A stretch of 64,000 bases of DNA, taken from CAYWNA01 sp964459305 (GTDB lineage: Bacteria > Planctomycetota > Planctomycetia > Pirellulales > Pirellulaceae). The stretch covers positions 179,916-243,915 of the forward strand of contig CAYWNA010000001.1 of NCBI GenBank assembly GCA_964459305.1, read 5' to 3'. Below, in pieces: positions 46,874 to 56,057 of the stretch. The number at the start of each line of letters is the position of its first letter. Position 1 is the first letter of the stretch. The notes beneath the pieces were generated by a model. That model was not told where the DNA came from. It searched no databases and was given only the letters and a program-made list of their open reading frames with translations. The position numbers and the translations under genes were made by a program.

Positions 46874-47938
46874 TCAATCACCATCGGAACAAGCCGATCG
46901 TTCGCGGAGGTTCTTCAGACGAAAGCGTCGAACCCCATTTCGAGGCACTGGCTGGCAACGTTCGCTTCGGCGTGCGATGACCTTGTTGGCCTTTCCGGCC
47001 ACGACTGCATCCAGCACCTCTCTCTCGCGAGCCGTCAACAACGCCGTCCTGGCCGCGGCAATGGCGGCTTGGCGAGCTTCAGCCTCCGATCGTTTGAGCT
47101 CGGTTATGTCCTCCAACAATCCGTCGATAACAGTTGCACCGTCGGACATCTTGACTGGAACGACACTCAGACGGAAGTAGGTCGGTTTGCCGTCAGCGTC
47201 GCCAAGCTCGCATTCTCCTTCTCGCGGTTCGCCGCTTTCGATCGCATGCTGCACGAGTGTTCGACAGTGCTCGCGACCGACGAACACACGATCCAGTCCT
47301 ATCAAAGCCGCGGTGTTCAGGGAGTCCACGCCCAGAAGCGCCAGAATGGGCCCGTTTGCTGAGAGTAGCGTGCCATCCGGGCCGCATCGGAAAACGCCAA
47401 CGTTCAGACGCCGCAACAACAGATCCAAACGCGATTCCAGGTCCATCGCGTGGCGGCGAGTCTGTGCGTGCTCCAGAACCACCCTCACGGCAGCCCGCAG
47501 ACGTACGAGATGTGCCGGGCTCTTGAGAACGTAGTCATCCAACCCACCTTTCTCCGACCCGAAACCCACATCCATATCCCCAGCACGCAATCCCAACCGG
47601 CATGCCAGCAACAGAATGGCGTAATCCCGTTTGCCTTTCACCGAGTACCGGACGCGACGCAGATGTTCCTCCAAGGGCCCGCGGTGGCCGCACCTCGAAG
47701 GATAGGCTTCCAAAAAACCGGCTAGATCCCCCGCCGTGACGCTCTGGCGCATCGGGGCCTTCGGGCTCCCAAGATGCTCATTAAGATGAAAAAGGCTGGA
47801 CAGATGCATCCGAATCTTCGGGCGACTGAAACGTCTCTGGAGCAACCACTCACAGAAACCATCCAGGATCGCCCCCAACGGATCGCTCCGCAAATTCTTG
47901 AGTGTCGACGGGCACTCGAACACTTGTTCCAACGCCAT
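46874..47938 (-). pseudogene. Chimeric remnant: deleted tyrosine integrase fused to REC-PAS-LuxR
   Basis: 354 codons from the ATG at 47938 (AAGGGG upstream). Residues 1-100 resemble the N-terminal core-binding part of a site-specific tyrosine recombinase (FCEWLLQRRFSRPKIRMHL, PLEEHLRRVRYS). The frame then jumps to KRDYAILLLACRLGLRAGDM, normally the start of the catalytic domain, and ends there; the region between and all catalytic residues (R-H-R-Y) are missing. From about 130 it reads as the end of a receiver domain (DDYVLKSPAHLVRL), a PAS domain (about 175-290) and the first half of a LuxR-type helix-turn-helix (LLTAREREVLDAVVAGKANK), after which the sequence departs. At least three deletion joints; not a functional gene. 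Confidence 0.7.
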
Positions 47939-48103
47939 GGCAACCCCTTTTCTGGGCCTCATTCGTCGAGGCAGTCAGAGGTTGTCATAGACCGGTATTA
48001 TGTGCAGCACTATTGGCCCGAGCCCCGAAAAACAGCCACAATGCATGGGGTCTCTGAAGAGATGCCAGTTCAACTCCACATAATTCAGAACTTCACATAA
48101 CGA

Positions 48104-48919
48104 ATGCACCACGAAGTGGCCATGGCGGTGCTGGCATCCGGGAAACACTTGTTGCTGGAAAAGCCCATGTGTTTGACCATGGAGGAGTGCGATGATGTCT
48201 TGCGTCTGGCCAAAGAGAAGGACTTGCAGATTTCGATCAACCACGAGTTCCGGCTATCGTCATTGTGGGGCAAGGTGAAAGAGCTGGTCGACGGCGGCGT
48301 GGTCGGCGATCCACAGTACGTGCTGGCCGAACTGTCGCGCAATCCCTACCGCCTGGGATCAGAAGGCTGGCGTTTTGACATCAACCGCGTCGGCGATTGG
48401 ATCCTGGAGGAACCGATTCATTTCTTCGACCTGGCACGGTGGTATCTGAGTTCGGTGGGCGAGCCGGAATCGCTCTATGCGGCCGCCAACTCCCGCCAGC
48501 CGGACCATCCCGAATTGCAGGACAACTGCAGTGCCATCATGAAGTTCACCGGCGGAGCGTACGCGGTCGTTTCGCAGACGCTGGCCGCTTTCGAGCATCA
48601 TCAGACGGTGAAGCTCACGGGCACCAAAGGCGCCGTGTGGGCCAGTCGGAGCGGTGCCATGGACCGCACCGAGCATCCCACCTTCTTCTTGAAAGCCTTT
48701 GACGGCGAAGAACTGAAGGAACTGCCGATCGAACGCACCGCCGGCGAGTTGTTCGAGCTGCAGGACCAGATGATCGCCATGGTCGACGCCATTCGCAGTG
48801 GCAAGCCGATTTCCTGCAAGGGCGAAGACGGCAAATGGTCGGTGGCCATGTGCCTGGCGACGCAACGGTCCATCGAGACGGGTCGCCCCGTGGCGATGAG
48901 CGAGATCATAACAGGATAG
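48104..48919 (+). pseudogene. Gfo/Idh/MocA oxidoreductase without its N-terminus
   Basis: 271 codons from an ATG preceded two codons earlier by an in-frame TAA. It begins at HHEVAMAVLASGKHLLLEKPM, about 90-100 residues into a normal member, so the signal and the GxGxxG nucleotide-binding motif are gone. The rest is well kept (EEPIHFFDLARWYLSS, GGAYAVVSQTLAAFEHH, ending normally at SEIITG), implying a recent truncation. The broken integrase/regulator debris lies right upstream, divergent from it. Without the dinucleotide fold it should not be active. Confidence 0.75.
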
Positions 48920-48974
48920 CATGTGATAGGAACGCAAGGAGAACCTCAACCTTCCTAGTCTTACATTGGAGCTT

Positions 48975-50480
48975 ATGATGACTCGACAACAATTGGTGAC
49001 GCGTCGCGGTTTCTTGCGGCATGGCGTCGCCGCATCTGCTGCGGCACTGGCTGGGCCGACAATCGTGCCGGCGACAGCTCTCGGTAGGGATGGCCGGCCT
49101 GCACCGTCCAACCGGATCACAATTGGAATGATCGGGCTGGGACGGCAGGCCATCGCTCGCAATCTGCCGGTCTTTCTGCGAAGCGGCGATACGCAAGTCG
49201 TGGCTCTGTGCGACGTCGATCGCTGGAGGATGGATACGACGCAGGCCAAGTTCGTCCGCCACTATCGCGGCAAGGATGCTGATCTTGATGCGTTGAAAAC
49301 CTGTCCCCGCACAACCGACTTCCGCGAGGTGCTGGCCCGCAACGACGTCGATGCGGTCATGATCAGCACGCCCGACCATTGGCACGTGCCGATGGTGGTG
49401 GCCGCGGCCAAGGCCGGCAAGGATATCTGTTGCGAGAAACCGCTGGCCCGTTGTATTGCGAGTGGCCGCATCCTCGCCGACACCGTGCGCAAACACAACT
49501 GCGTGTTTCGCACCGATAGCGAATTCCGCTCGATACCGGTGTTCCACCGCGGAGCACAGTTGATTCTCAATGGACGGATCGGCGAACTGAAATCCATTCG
49601 GTTGGCGGTGCCGTTCCTGCGCGAGGCTTTGCCGCAACAGCCGGAAATGCCGGTGCCGGAAGAGCTGGACTACGACATGTGGTTGGGGCCGGCGCCGATG
49701 AAACCGTACACGGAAAAGCGGGTTCATCCGCAGAAGAGCCTCGACCGACCCGGTTGGTACGGCAGCCGAGACTATTCCGATGGCGGCATCGTCAACTGGG
49801 GGCATCACCTGGCCGACATCGTTCAATGGGCCAACGGCACCGAACGAAGTGGCCCCGTCGAAGTGGAAGGCAAGGCCACCTTCCCGCCGGCCGACGGGCT
49901 CTGGAACGTGCCGCTGGCATTCGACGTCGACTACCGCTATGCCAACGGCGTGGACGTGCATTACACCGACGGCAGGCCCGCCTTCGTGCGTTTCGAAGGC
50001 TCCGAGGGCTGCATCAACATCCAGTTCGGTCCTGACAAGCTGACCGCCGAGCCGGCGTCGATCCTGGATTCGAAAATCGGACCCGACGAGATCCAGTTCC
50101 CGCTCAAGAACGAAAAACGCGATTTCATCGACTGCGTGAAGACGCGCAGCCAGACCATGGCAGACGCCGAGGTCGGTCACCGGGCAACGTCGCTGTGCCT
50201 GCTGGGTGTGATCGCCTGCGAGACCGGCGAAAAACTCAGATGGGATCCCGACAAGGAGCGTTTCCTCAACAGCGACGCCGCCAACCAGTTACTCACTCGT
50301 GCCCCATCCGAGACCTGTGGGTTTCGACCAAGTGCGGCGAGTCGGACACGACAATTTGCCGAAACGGCCCGCAGGGTGCTTCGCACAAATTGGACCTGTC
50401 CCGTTTTTGGAGTCCCGCTCGAAACTGAACTGGATGTTCCCCGTCATCACTTCTCCTTCGAGCCAGAAAACGTGGACTAG
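48975..50480 (+). CDS. Tat-exported Gfo/Idh/MocA oxidoreductase with repeat-encoded tail
   Basis: 501 aa; ATG at 48975 or 48978 with GGAG upstream. Twin-arginine signal (VTRRGFLRHGVAASAAA), ITIGMIGLGRQA, MISTPDHWHVPMV, CCEKPLARC and the GGIVNWGHHLADIVQW segment. The usual C-terminus of this group comes just after FLNSDAANQLLTR; here the frame continues for about 60 more residues (RTRQFAETARRVLRTNW...). That tail is encoded by a degenerate copy of the palindromic repeat found at 59492 and 61114. Its TAG overlaps the convergent DUF4838 gene's stop in a shared CTAG. Confidence 0.88.
   Translation: MMTRQQLVTRRGFLRHGVAASAAALAGPTIVPATALGRDGRPAPSNRITIGMIGLGRQAIARNLPVFLRSGDTQVVALCDVDRWRMDTTQAKFVRHYRGKDADLDALKTCPRTTDFREVLARNDVDAVMISTPDHWHVPMVVAAAKAGKDICCEKPLARCIASGRILADTVRKHNCVFRTDSEFRSIPVFHRGAQLILNGRIGELKSIRLAVPFLREALPQQPEMPVPEELDYDMWLGPAPMKPYTEKRVHPQKSLDRPGWYGSRDYSDGGIVNWGHHLADIVQWANGTERSGPVEVEGKATFPPADGLWNVPLAFDVDYRYANGVDVHYTDGRPAFVRFEGSEGCINIQFGPDKLTAEPASILDSKIGPDEIQFPLKNEKRDFIDCVKTRSQTMADAEVGHRATSLCLLGVIACETGEKLRWDPDKERFLNSDAANQLLTRAPSETCGFRPSAASRTRQFAETARRVLRTNWTCPVFGVPLETELDVPRHHFSFEPENVD
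50335..50410. repeat. Degenerate copy of the 79-bp palindromic repeat
   Basis: The core at 50355-50389 matches the complement of the 35-base core of the repeat at 59492-59570 at 31 of 35 positions (shared blocks AACGGCCC and GGGTGCTTCGCACAAA). The flanking arms are only partly complementary, so this is a decayed copy. It lies within the coding frame of the oxidoreductase at 48975-50480. Confidence 0.75.
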
Positions 50481-53305
50481 TCAGTTGGCGGTCGGATGGG
50501 TCTGCTGTCCGGTGTGTGGCTGGTCTGGGGCAGTTCGGGGTTGGCGTTTTCGTTCCTTGTCAAGTAGATCCAGTTGATCGGGTCCACCCAGCCGAACACG
50601 CTGTCGGCGACCAAACGCAGTCGGTGGTGCCCCGCAGCCAAGTCGATGCCCTCGCGCAGTTGCACGAACTCGATCCGCCCTTCTTTCGTCGTCTTTGTGT
50701 TCTTCACGACGCCAACTTCGTTTCCGTCGATGAGCACACGTTTTTGTTCTTTCTGCTGGTACTGCGCTAGACGCAGCCAGAGGAAATACCGACCGGTCTT
50801 GGGGACGTGGATGTCATATTCCACCCAGGCGCCGTCGTATCCCTGCAACCCGGACGCAGAGATGGCCGCCGCCGGGCCCGTGGTGATCCAAGGACGGTTG
50901 CCCTGAGCGTCGGCCGGCACCCACGACTCGGAGAACGCCGCACCGGGGATCCAAACGTCGTCGTTCCCCGTCACCAACTTGACGTCGCCGTACAGACCGC
51001 AGATGCCGTGGTCGTCGTGAACCTCGAGCGCAACGTGATTGGGCATGCCGTGCCGGAGTGTCTCGGTCAAGTCGGCTCGCTGCAGTCTTCCCGCGCCTTG
51101 GGCATGCATGACCTGCTTGCCGTTGACGTACACCCGCGCTTCGCCCTTCAGCCCGGCTAGCGCGATCCATACAGGACCATCCGAGCTGACCCGTCCCTCG
51201 ACGGTCGTACGAAACCAGGCCGTTCCTTCGTGCTTCACACCCTGGCAGTGCCAGGGCCGTCGCGGCTTCAATAGTCGCCATCTGCTATCACCGAAGTCGG
51301 GCAAGTGCCATCCCTTCTGTTCGCCATCACCCTTTGGGTCGGTGTGGAAACGCCAGTCCTCCGGCAGCGGCGCACACGATTCCAGCGCTCGCATCTGCAT
51401 CAGCGCCGGCCTGTCCCGGCGCTTCATCAGCGTTTCGATTTCACGGCCCAGATAGTACTGAATCAACTCGGCATCCTGATCGACGGCACCCATCAGCCGC
51501 TTCCGGTTGGTCCGCAGGTATGCGACCAGATCGTTGCCGGCATCGGCCGCCGCTTCCACTTTCGCCGGATTGGGTCCGCGAGCCGCGATTGCCAGTTCCT
51601 TAAATTCCAGATAACGCCGCGTGTAGTCGAGCGACAGCTCATGAAGGCGAATGCGATCACGGACCGCGTTGTTTTTAGCAAGTCGAAGTCCGTCCTGCAG
51701 GTAGCCGGCGCATTGGTCGAGCAGGTCCGGCGTGTAGATCCCCACGGAGTTGACGCCTCCGCCGGGGAAGCACCGGCCGCTGCTGGCCAACGCATGCTCC
51801 CATGCTTCGTGATAGTGGCGCATCGGGCCACAGGCAGCGCCATAGTATTTCTCGTAGAAATCAGCCAGCAGAGCGTCCACATCGAGGTCCGCGTCCCATA
51901 GCAGTTTCGCGGCAACATAGTAGTTCAGCAGCATCGTGGAGGCGTTGCGCGTGGAACACTGCGTGAACAGGCCGTCGATGCCCAGACGCTTGAAGGCCGG
52001 GATGTCTCGGCGGATCGTGTGGACAATGGCCCAAGGCATCTCGCACCAGTTGTATTTCTGGTAGTACTCGTAGAAGTACACGTGGTCGACGAGCCGCCGC
52101 CAGTCGTCGAGCAACTCGCGATAAGCCGGATTGCGCTGACACGTTTTGTCGAAGACCGAATGATTCATGCAATACCGCTCGTAATGGCAGATCATTACCG
52201 CCAGGTTCGGTTCCGCCTTCAAGCCGGGATCACGAGGAGGCCGCGTATAGACGTTGTAGGCTCCTCCTTTGATCAACACGCCCGGATGTGTTTTGCGGAT
52301 TTCGCGCGCCACGGCGTTGTAGAAGACCAGCAATCGGCGCGACATCCGCTGATCCCGGCCAACGTTCGGTTCGTCCAACGCCACGCAGTCCTCGCATTGG
52401 CACCACCCCTGCCCGTCGTTCGGACCGACGCTGACGACTCGAATGCTGGGGTCTTGCTTGAGCAGACTGCGGATGTTGTCCACCACCTGCGCGATGGCCC
52501 CAGGATTGGTCGTACAGATCTGGTTGCCGTACGTGTATCCTTGAGGCGGCGCCCACCTGGGGTTGCACTTGACACGCTTGTGGTCGATTTCAGGAAACCA
52601 ATCCGGGTGTTCGTCAAAGTACTTGGTCGGATGCAAGAGCCGGCCGAGCGTATGGTACCCGCCCCACATATTGAACCCCGCGCGTTTGCCGTCTATGGTC
52701 ATGCGGCCGTTCATCCGATTGCGCCGTGACCACACATTGGCTCCGATCGAGCGAAACACAAAGTCCGGCTCCTGCGTTTCGTCGATCTGTCCGATGGCAA
52801 CCGTCGCCTTTTTGGGCACGACCTCACCCAACTCGCCCGGCATAAGCCACCGCACGCCCAGGTGTTCTTCCAGGAATGCGTACACCGCCCACAACGTGCC
52901 AAGGTCGTTCTGTCCCGCGAAAAGCAAGTATCGCTCGCCGGTCTTCAATCGGAAGCCTTCTTCCATCAAGCCATCAGGTACTTGTCCGCTCGCTTCCGCG
53001 TGTTCACGGCCAATCAACAGACGAAAAGCGTCTTCGCGAGCAGTGTTACTCGCCGCAATCGGAACTTCGACATCGGAGATCCTCCGCAGATACAATTGCA
53101 GTTCTTCGGCGGCGAGCCGATGAACGCGGGTCGGTTTTGGCGGAAGTACGATCATGGCGAGCGCCGCCGAAGGCTCGATGATCGTATGCAGCGGAGGTGA
53201 CATAGGCGGATACAGCGACTGACCGCCCGCGGCATTGCCGATTCCATGAATCGCAACCAGCATCACAACGACGGCAAAGGTCATTTCTAGTCCAATCCGC
53301 ATCAT
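50477..53305 (-). CDS. Secreted DUF4838 protein with GH2-type sandwich and CBM-like end
   Basis: 942 aa, ATG start, signal peptide about 1-26. Residues about 45-150 form the alpha-glucuronidase-like N-terminal fold (AAEELQLYLRRISDVEVPI, LWAVYAFLEEHLGVRWLMPG). The DUF4838 barrel-like core (about 190-560) has HPDWFPEIDHKR, SVGPNDGQGWCQCEDC, YNVYTRPPRDPG and DGLFTQCSTRNAS. A helical part is followed by a GH2-type sandwich (about 655-780; EARVYVNGKQVMHAQG) and a CBM6/35-like domain (about 790-920; GAWVEYDIHVPKTGRYFLWL). Probably acts on acidic or complex glycans; DUF4838 activity is not established. Confidence 0.85.
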   Translation of the reverse strand: MMRIGLEMTFAVVVMLVAIHGIGNAAGGQSLYPPMSPPLHTIIEPSAALAMIVLPPKPTRVHRLAAEELQLYLRRISDVEVPIAASNTAREDAFRLLIGREHAEASGQVPDGLMEEGFRLKTGERYLLFAGQNDLGTLWAVYAFLEEHLGVRWLMPGELGEVVPKKATVAIGQIDETQEPDFVFRSIGANVWSRRNRMNGRMTIDGKRAGFNMWGGYHTLGRLLHPTKYFDEHPDWFPEIDHKRVKCNPRWAPPQGYTYGNQICTTNPGAIAQVVDNIRSLLKQDPSIRVVSVGPNDGQGWCQCEDCVALDEPNVGRDQRMSRRLLVFYNAVAREIRKTHPGVLIKGGAYNVYTRPPRDPGLKAEPNLAVMICHYERYCMNHSVFDKTCQRNPAYRELLDDWRRLVDHVYFYEYYQKYNWCEMPWAIVHTIRRDIPAFKRLGIDGLFTQCSTRNASTMLLNYYVAAKLLWDADLDVDALLADFYEKYYGAACGPMRHYHEAWEHALASSGRCFPGGGVNSVGIYTPDLLDQCAGYLQDGLRLAKNNAVRDRIRLHELSLDYTRRYLEFKELAIAARGPNPAKVEAAADAGNDLVAYLRTNRKRLMGAVDQDAELIQYYLGREIETLMKRRDRPALMQMRALESCAPLPEDWRFHTDPKGDGEQKGWHLPDFGDSRWRLLKPRRPWHCQGVKHEGTAWFRTTVEGRVSSDGPVWIALAGLKGEARVYVNGKQVMHAQGAGRLQRADLTETLRHGMPNHVALEVHDDHGICGLYGDVKLVTGNDDVWIPGAAFSESWVPADAQGNRPWITTGPAAAISASGLQGYDGAWVEYDIHVPKTGRYFLWLRLAQYQQKEQKRVLIDGNEVGVVKNTKTTKEGRIEFVQLREGIDLAAGHHRLRLVADSVFGWVDPINWIYLTRNENANPELPQTSHTPDSRPIRPPTD

Positions 53306-53641
53306 CGACGTACCTTTCTGTACTCCGGGGGGGAAGACAAGGTGACAGCCACCAAGTTTGGGTTACCTTGCCCGTGAGGACAACCCCGCGGCAGTTCTTT
53401 CAGCGTGGCCTATGCCACGTCCCGCAACTTGGGTTGAAATAGTGAACGAGCCACAAACCGGGAAGAAAAGGGTCGGGAGTCGTTTTTGGAAAAGACTCCC
53501 GACCCCCTTTCTCGCTCGACCCCCTTTGCGCTCGCCCGCTCGCCTAAGTGTCAAGAGACCCATTCCCTTTCGCCAAACGACTTGGAAAGAGAGTGGGGCG
53601 GCTTGAAACGAGTTCGTCGCGAGGCTCATGGCCGTGGGAAG
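53306..53641. other. 336-base gap with a REP-like hairpin
   Basis: No gene seen. At 53470-53505 GGGTCGGGAGTC and GACTCCCGACCC pair around a 12-base loop. The stretch 53470-53488 is the exact complement of 63641-63659 next to the Y1-transposase remnant, so it belongs to that REP family. It also lies just downstream of glpP, on whose strand it could act as a transcription stop. Confidence 0.7.
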
Positions 53642-54241
53642 TTATCTATCGGCCACCCCTTGGATTGCGCGACGGTTCATTTGCCACAGTGCCGGGAGGG
53701 TGCTTGTAATCGCTCGGCAACCGCTCTGCAGAATCCGTTGGGCGCCCTCCGGGGTTCGCACGAGTCCTCCGGCGATTCTTGGAATCGTCAGGGACTGCAA
53801 CACGTCGGCGACTTCTGCGGCGGCCACGGCCGGCAGGAATTCGATCGCGTCGGGCCGGAACTTGGCCGCCATGGCGAGTCCACGGTCTAGGGCACGACTG
53901 TCCTGAAGGAAGACGCGGACAATCGACAACAACCCCAGCCTGCGAGCAGGCTGGACCAGATGGGGATGGGTCGTCACAACGCCGCTGATACGCTCAAAAC
54001 CGCCGAGGTATTCGAGGCCTTGCTCGTCGCTTCTCAGGCCGCGAATTAGGTCGATGTGGGCGAGCACGGGGATTCGGGCCAAAGGTTCGTCTTCCAACGC
54101 AGCCGTCACCCTGGGCAATTCGGCCAACGAGCCGCCCTGGAGCAACAGGACGCTGGCGTGGGCCAAGTCCCCAATATCCTGCGGCAGTCCCCAGAATACG
54201 GGAATCACGGGACTGGTCAGGCACTTTTCGATCGGCAACAC
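53642..54241 (-). CDS. glpP: Glycerol-3-phosphate responsive antiterminator
   Basis: 199 aa if the GTG at 54241 is used (VLPIEKCLTSPVIPVFWG), matching the usual length of about 190; the frame is open further upstream, but that would cross the divergent promoter. No clear ribosome site supports any start. Family motifs: LAHIDLIRGLRSDEQGLEYL, GVVTTHPHLVQPARRLG, VRVFLQDSRALDRG, PDAIEFLPAV and the TIM-barrel end IAGGLVRTPEGA with TSTLPALWQ. GlpP binds leader mRNA of glp genes in the presence of glycerol-3-phosphate and prevents premature termination. A promoter, leader and terminator lie directly next to it, followed by glpD and related genes. Confidence 0.88.
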   Translation of the reverse strand: MLPIEKCLTSPVIPVFWGLPQDIGDLAHASVLLLQGGSLAELPRVTAALEDEPLARIPVLAHIDLIRGLRSDEQGLEYLGGFERISGVVTTHPHLVQPARRLGLLSIVRVFLQDSRALDRGLAMAAKFRPDAIEFLPAVAAAEVADVLQSLTIPRIAGGLVRTPEGAQRILQSGCRAITSTLPALWQMNRRAIQGVADR

Positions 54242-54281
54242 GACGACACCGCACGGACAAAAGAGGGAGATAGGAGGCTGC

Positions 54282-54310
54282 TTGACAACGCGTGGGGAGA
54301 TTGTTAGTCT
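54282..54310 (+). promoter_or_regulatory. Sigma70-type promoter divergent from glpP
   Basis: TTGACA (54282-54287), a 17-base spacer and TAGTCT (54305-54310). The -35 is perfect, the -10 partial. Transcription would start near 54317 and meet the intrinsic terminator at 54384 about 70 bases later. Confidence 0.6.
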
Positions 54311-54383
54311 AGCCACGAATACGGCGAAATACAATTTGAAATCACGTTCATGCGCTGAACGGGCCAGAGAAATATGAGAAAGG

Positions 54384-54414
54384 CCCCGCGGTCGTACCGC
54401 GGGGTCTTTTTTTG
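54384..54414 (+). terminator. Strong intrinsic terminator in a leader (attenuator candidate)
   Basis: Stem CCCCGCGGT (54384-54392) pairs perfectly with ACCGCGGGG (54396-54404) around a 3-base loop, followed by TCTTTTTTT. No gene ends just before it on the plus strand, so it lies in the leader between the promoter at 54282 and the DUF1559 gene at 54614. It could define a short RNA or be an attenuator. Confidence 0.8.
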
Positions 54415-54613
54415 TTCTTGGTCGGTTCTTCGCGACAAGTATTGAAGACACGGGAACGTCAGGATTGACGTTTACTGTGAGGGCAACGGAAAGGAACGAT
54501 TTCACGATCGACCGCTCGTCTGGCGACAGCCGATGCCGTTGGCGTGGTGGGAGCGGGTTTTGGGTTTGAGTTTCATTTCATGATTCTATTTCTATTCACG
54601 GGGAATTTGGACA

Positions 54614-55585
54614 ATGTACAGAGACCATTTTTCCGAACGCCGCCCGTTGCGGCGTGGTTTTACGTTGGTCGAACTCTTGGTGGTGATCGCAATCATTGGA
54701 ATCCTGGTTGCACTGCTGTTGCCGGCAATTCAGGCGGCCCGCGAGGCGGCAAGGCGTATCGAGTGCGTCAACAACTTGAAGCAGATCGGTGTGGCCATGC
54801 ACAACTACCACGACACCTTCGGGGCGTTCCCCTATGGAGCGAACGCCGCTTGGGGCCACGGTTGGCACTTGTATATTCTGCCATTCATCGAGGAACAGTC
54901 CGCTTACGACAAGATTCCCACTGCTTGGAATGACAATGGCTGGTGGGGCGGCATCGATGCCCGCAGTAAGGCCCTGGTCGAGTTGGCTCGTCTTCCGATC
55001 GATGCGTTCAAGTGCCCCTCCGATCCGATGCCTGTGCGAGAGGGCGCCAACATCAACGGCCTTACGAACCGGGCAGTGGGGAGCTACCTGGGCAACGCGG
55101 GAGGCAATGTCAGGTGGGACGATGTGTGGCAGATGCGAAACGGCAACGGGGTCCTGCGGGCCTCTCGCTTCAACACGTCCAGTCCGCGCCCTCCGATGGA
55201 GTTTTCCTCGGTTATTGACGGCACGTCGACCACGCTTCTCGTCGCTGAATCCCCGTACTCCGTCACCTCCGGCGGCAAGCCCCCCTGCACTATTTGCGAC
55301 CGTTATTACCACTATCACATGAACTTCGATAGCGGCAACGGATCCGACTTCTCCGAAATCCTGGGATCGACGTACTATCCGATCAACCAAGCGTTTCATC
55401 CCGACACAACGGCGGTTCCCGTTGCCTCAAACTCACGTGAATGCGCTTTTGGAAGCTTCCATCCAGGTGGCTGTAACATCGTCTTGTGCGATGGCGCGAC
55501 TCGTTTTGTGTCGGAGAGCGTCGAGTTGAGCCTCTGGCGGGCCATCGGCTCGCGAGACGGAGGAGAGACGGTCGGCGAGTATTAG
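54614..55585 (+). CDS. DUF1559 pseudopilin-like protein
   Basis: 323 aa, ATG start. N-terminal prepilin-type signal (RRGFTLVELLVVIAIIGI, cleavage expected before Phe in GFTLVE) and the following AIQAAREAARR helix, then the DUF1559 domain: CVNNLKQIGVAMHNYHD, GWHLYILPFIEEQ, FKCPSDP, and the conserved ending SFHPGGCNIVLCDGATRFVSE ... GGETVGEY. These proteins are hugely expanded in planctomycetes and are thought to be surface or periplasmic pseudopilins; function unknown. Followed by a small lipoprotein gene, the usual pair. Confidence 0.95.
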   Translation: MYRDHFSERRPLRRGFTLVELLVVIAIIGILVALLLPAIQAAREAARRIECVNNLKQIGVAMHNYHDTFGAFPYGANAAWGHGWHLYILPFIEEQSAYDKIPTAWNDNGWWGGIDARSKALVELARLPIDAFKCPSDPMPVREGANINGLTNRAVGSYLGNAGGNVRWDDVWQMRNGNGVLRASRFNTSSPRPPMEFSSVIDGTSTTLLVAESPYSVTSGGKPPCTICDRYYHYHMNFDSGNGSDFSEILGSTYYPINQAFHPDTTAVPVASNSRECAFGSFHPGGCNIVLCDGATRFVSESVELSLWRAIGSRDGGETVGEY

Positions 55586-55655
55586 GTTGTTCGGCGCAGG
55601 ACTGCTTGAGAGCGGATTTCGGTACGATAGCACTCGGAAGTATAAGGAACTGGCG

Positions 55656-55874
55656 ATGTTGAACAAGTTTTGGAGACTCGTCCTACTGTTTTTGGTGTTC
55701 GCTCCAATTGCGAGCATCGGGATTTTCGGTTGCGGGGGCGTCGACCCCCAACCCCAACCGGGAGACTTCGACGCGAGCGCGATTGACGCGGAAGCGGAGA
55801 GGGCCGCCGCGGGCCAGGGGGAGCCGAGCGTGCCGGGACCAGCGGGCGAACCGACCACCTCCGAGGGACCGTAG
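55656..55874 (+). CDS. Small putative lipoprotein
   Basis: 72 aa from the ATG at 55656, with AAGGA 8 bases upstream; an earlier start at 55587 would lack a signal. A hydrophobic leader (FWRLVLLFLVFAPIASIGIF) ends in GCGG, a lipobox-like site, followed by an acidic, Pro/Gly-rich tail. Small proteins of this design commonly follow DUF1559 genes. No function assigned. Confidence 0.65.
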   Translation: MLNKFWRLVLLFLVFAPIASIGIFGCGGVDPQPQPGDFDASAIDAEAERAAAGQGEPSVPGPAGEPTTSEGP

Positions 55875-56057
55875 ACAGCAAGTTCCTCGTTCTCGTTGTC
55901 TACCGTATCGATGTGGCCAATGCCTCCGATCAGGGCGGCGGCGATTATCACCGAGATCGAATGTTCGTCTATCAACTGATCGCCGGATCGGAAAAAGCGG
56001 ATAAGTCCAATTGACGTTCCGAAGCAATCAGCACAGTGAGTTGGGAGCAATGCGTCG

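Noticed and set aside
54376..54420. Terminator read as the end of a plus-strand gene
   Set aside because: No plus-strand gene ends before it; the stretch 54317-54383 has no coding frame of note, so it is treated as a leader terminator.
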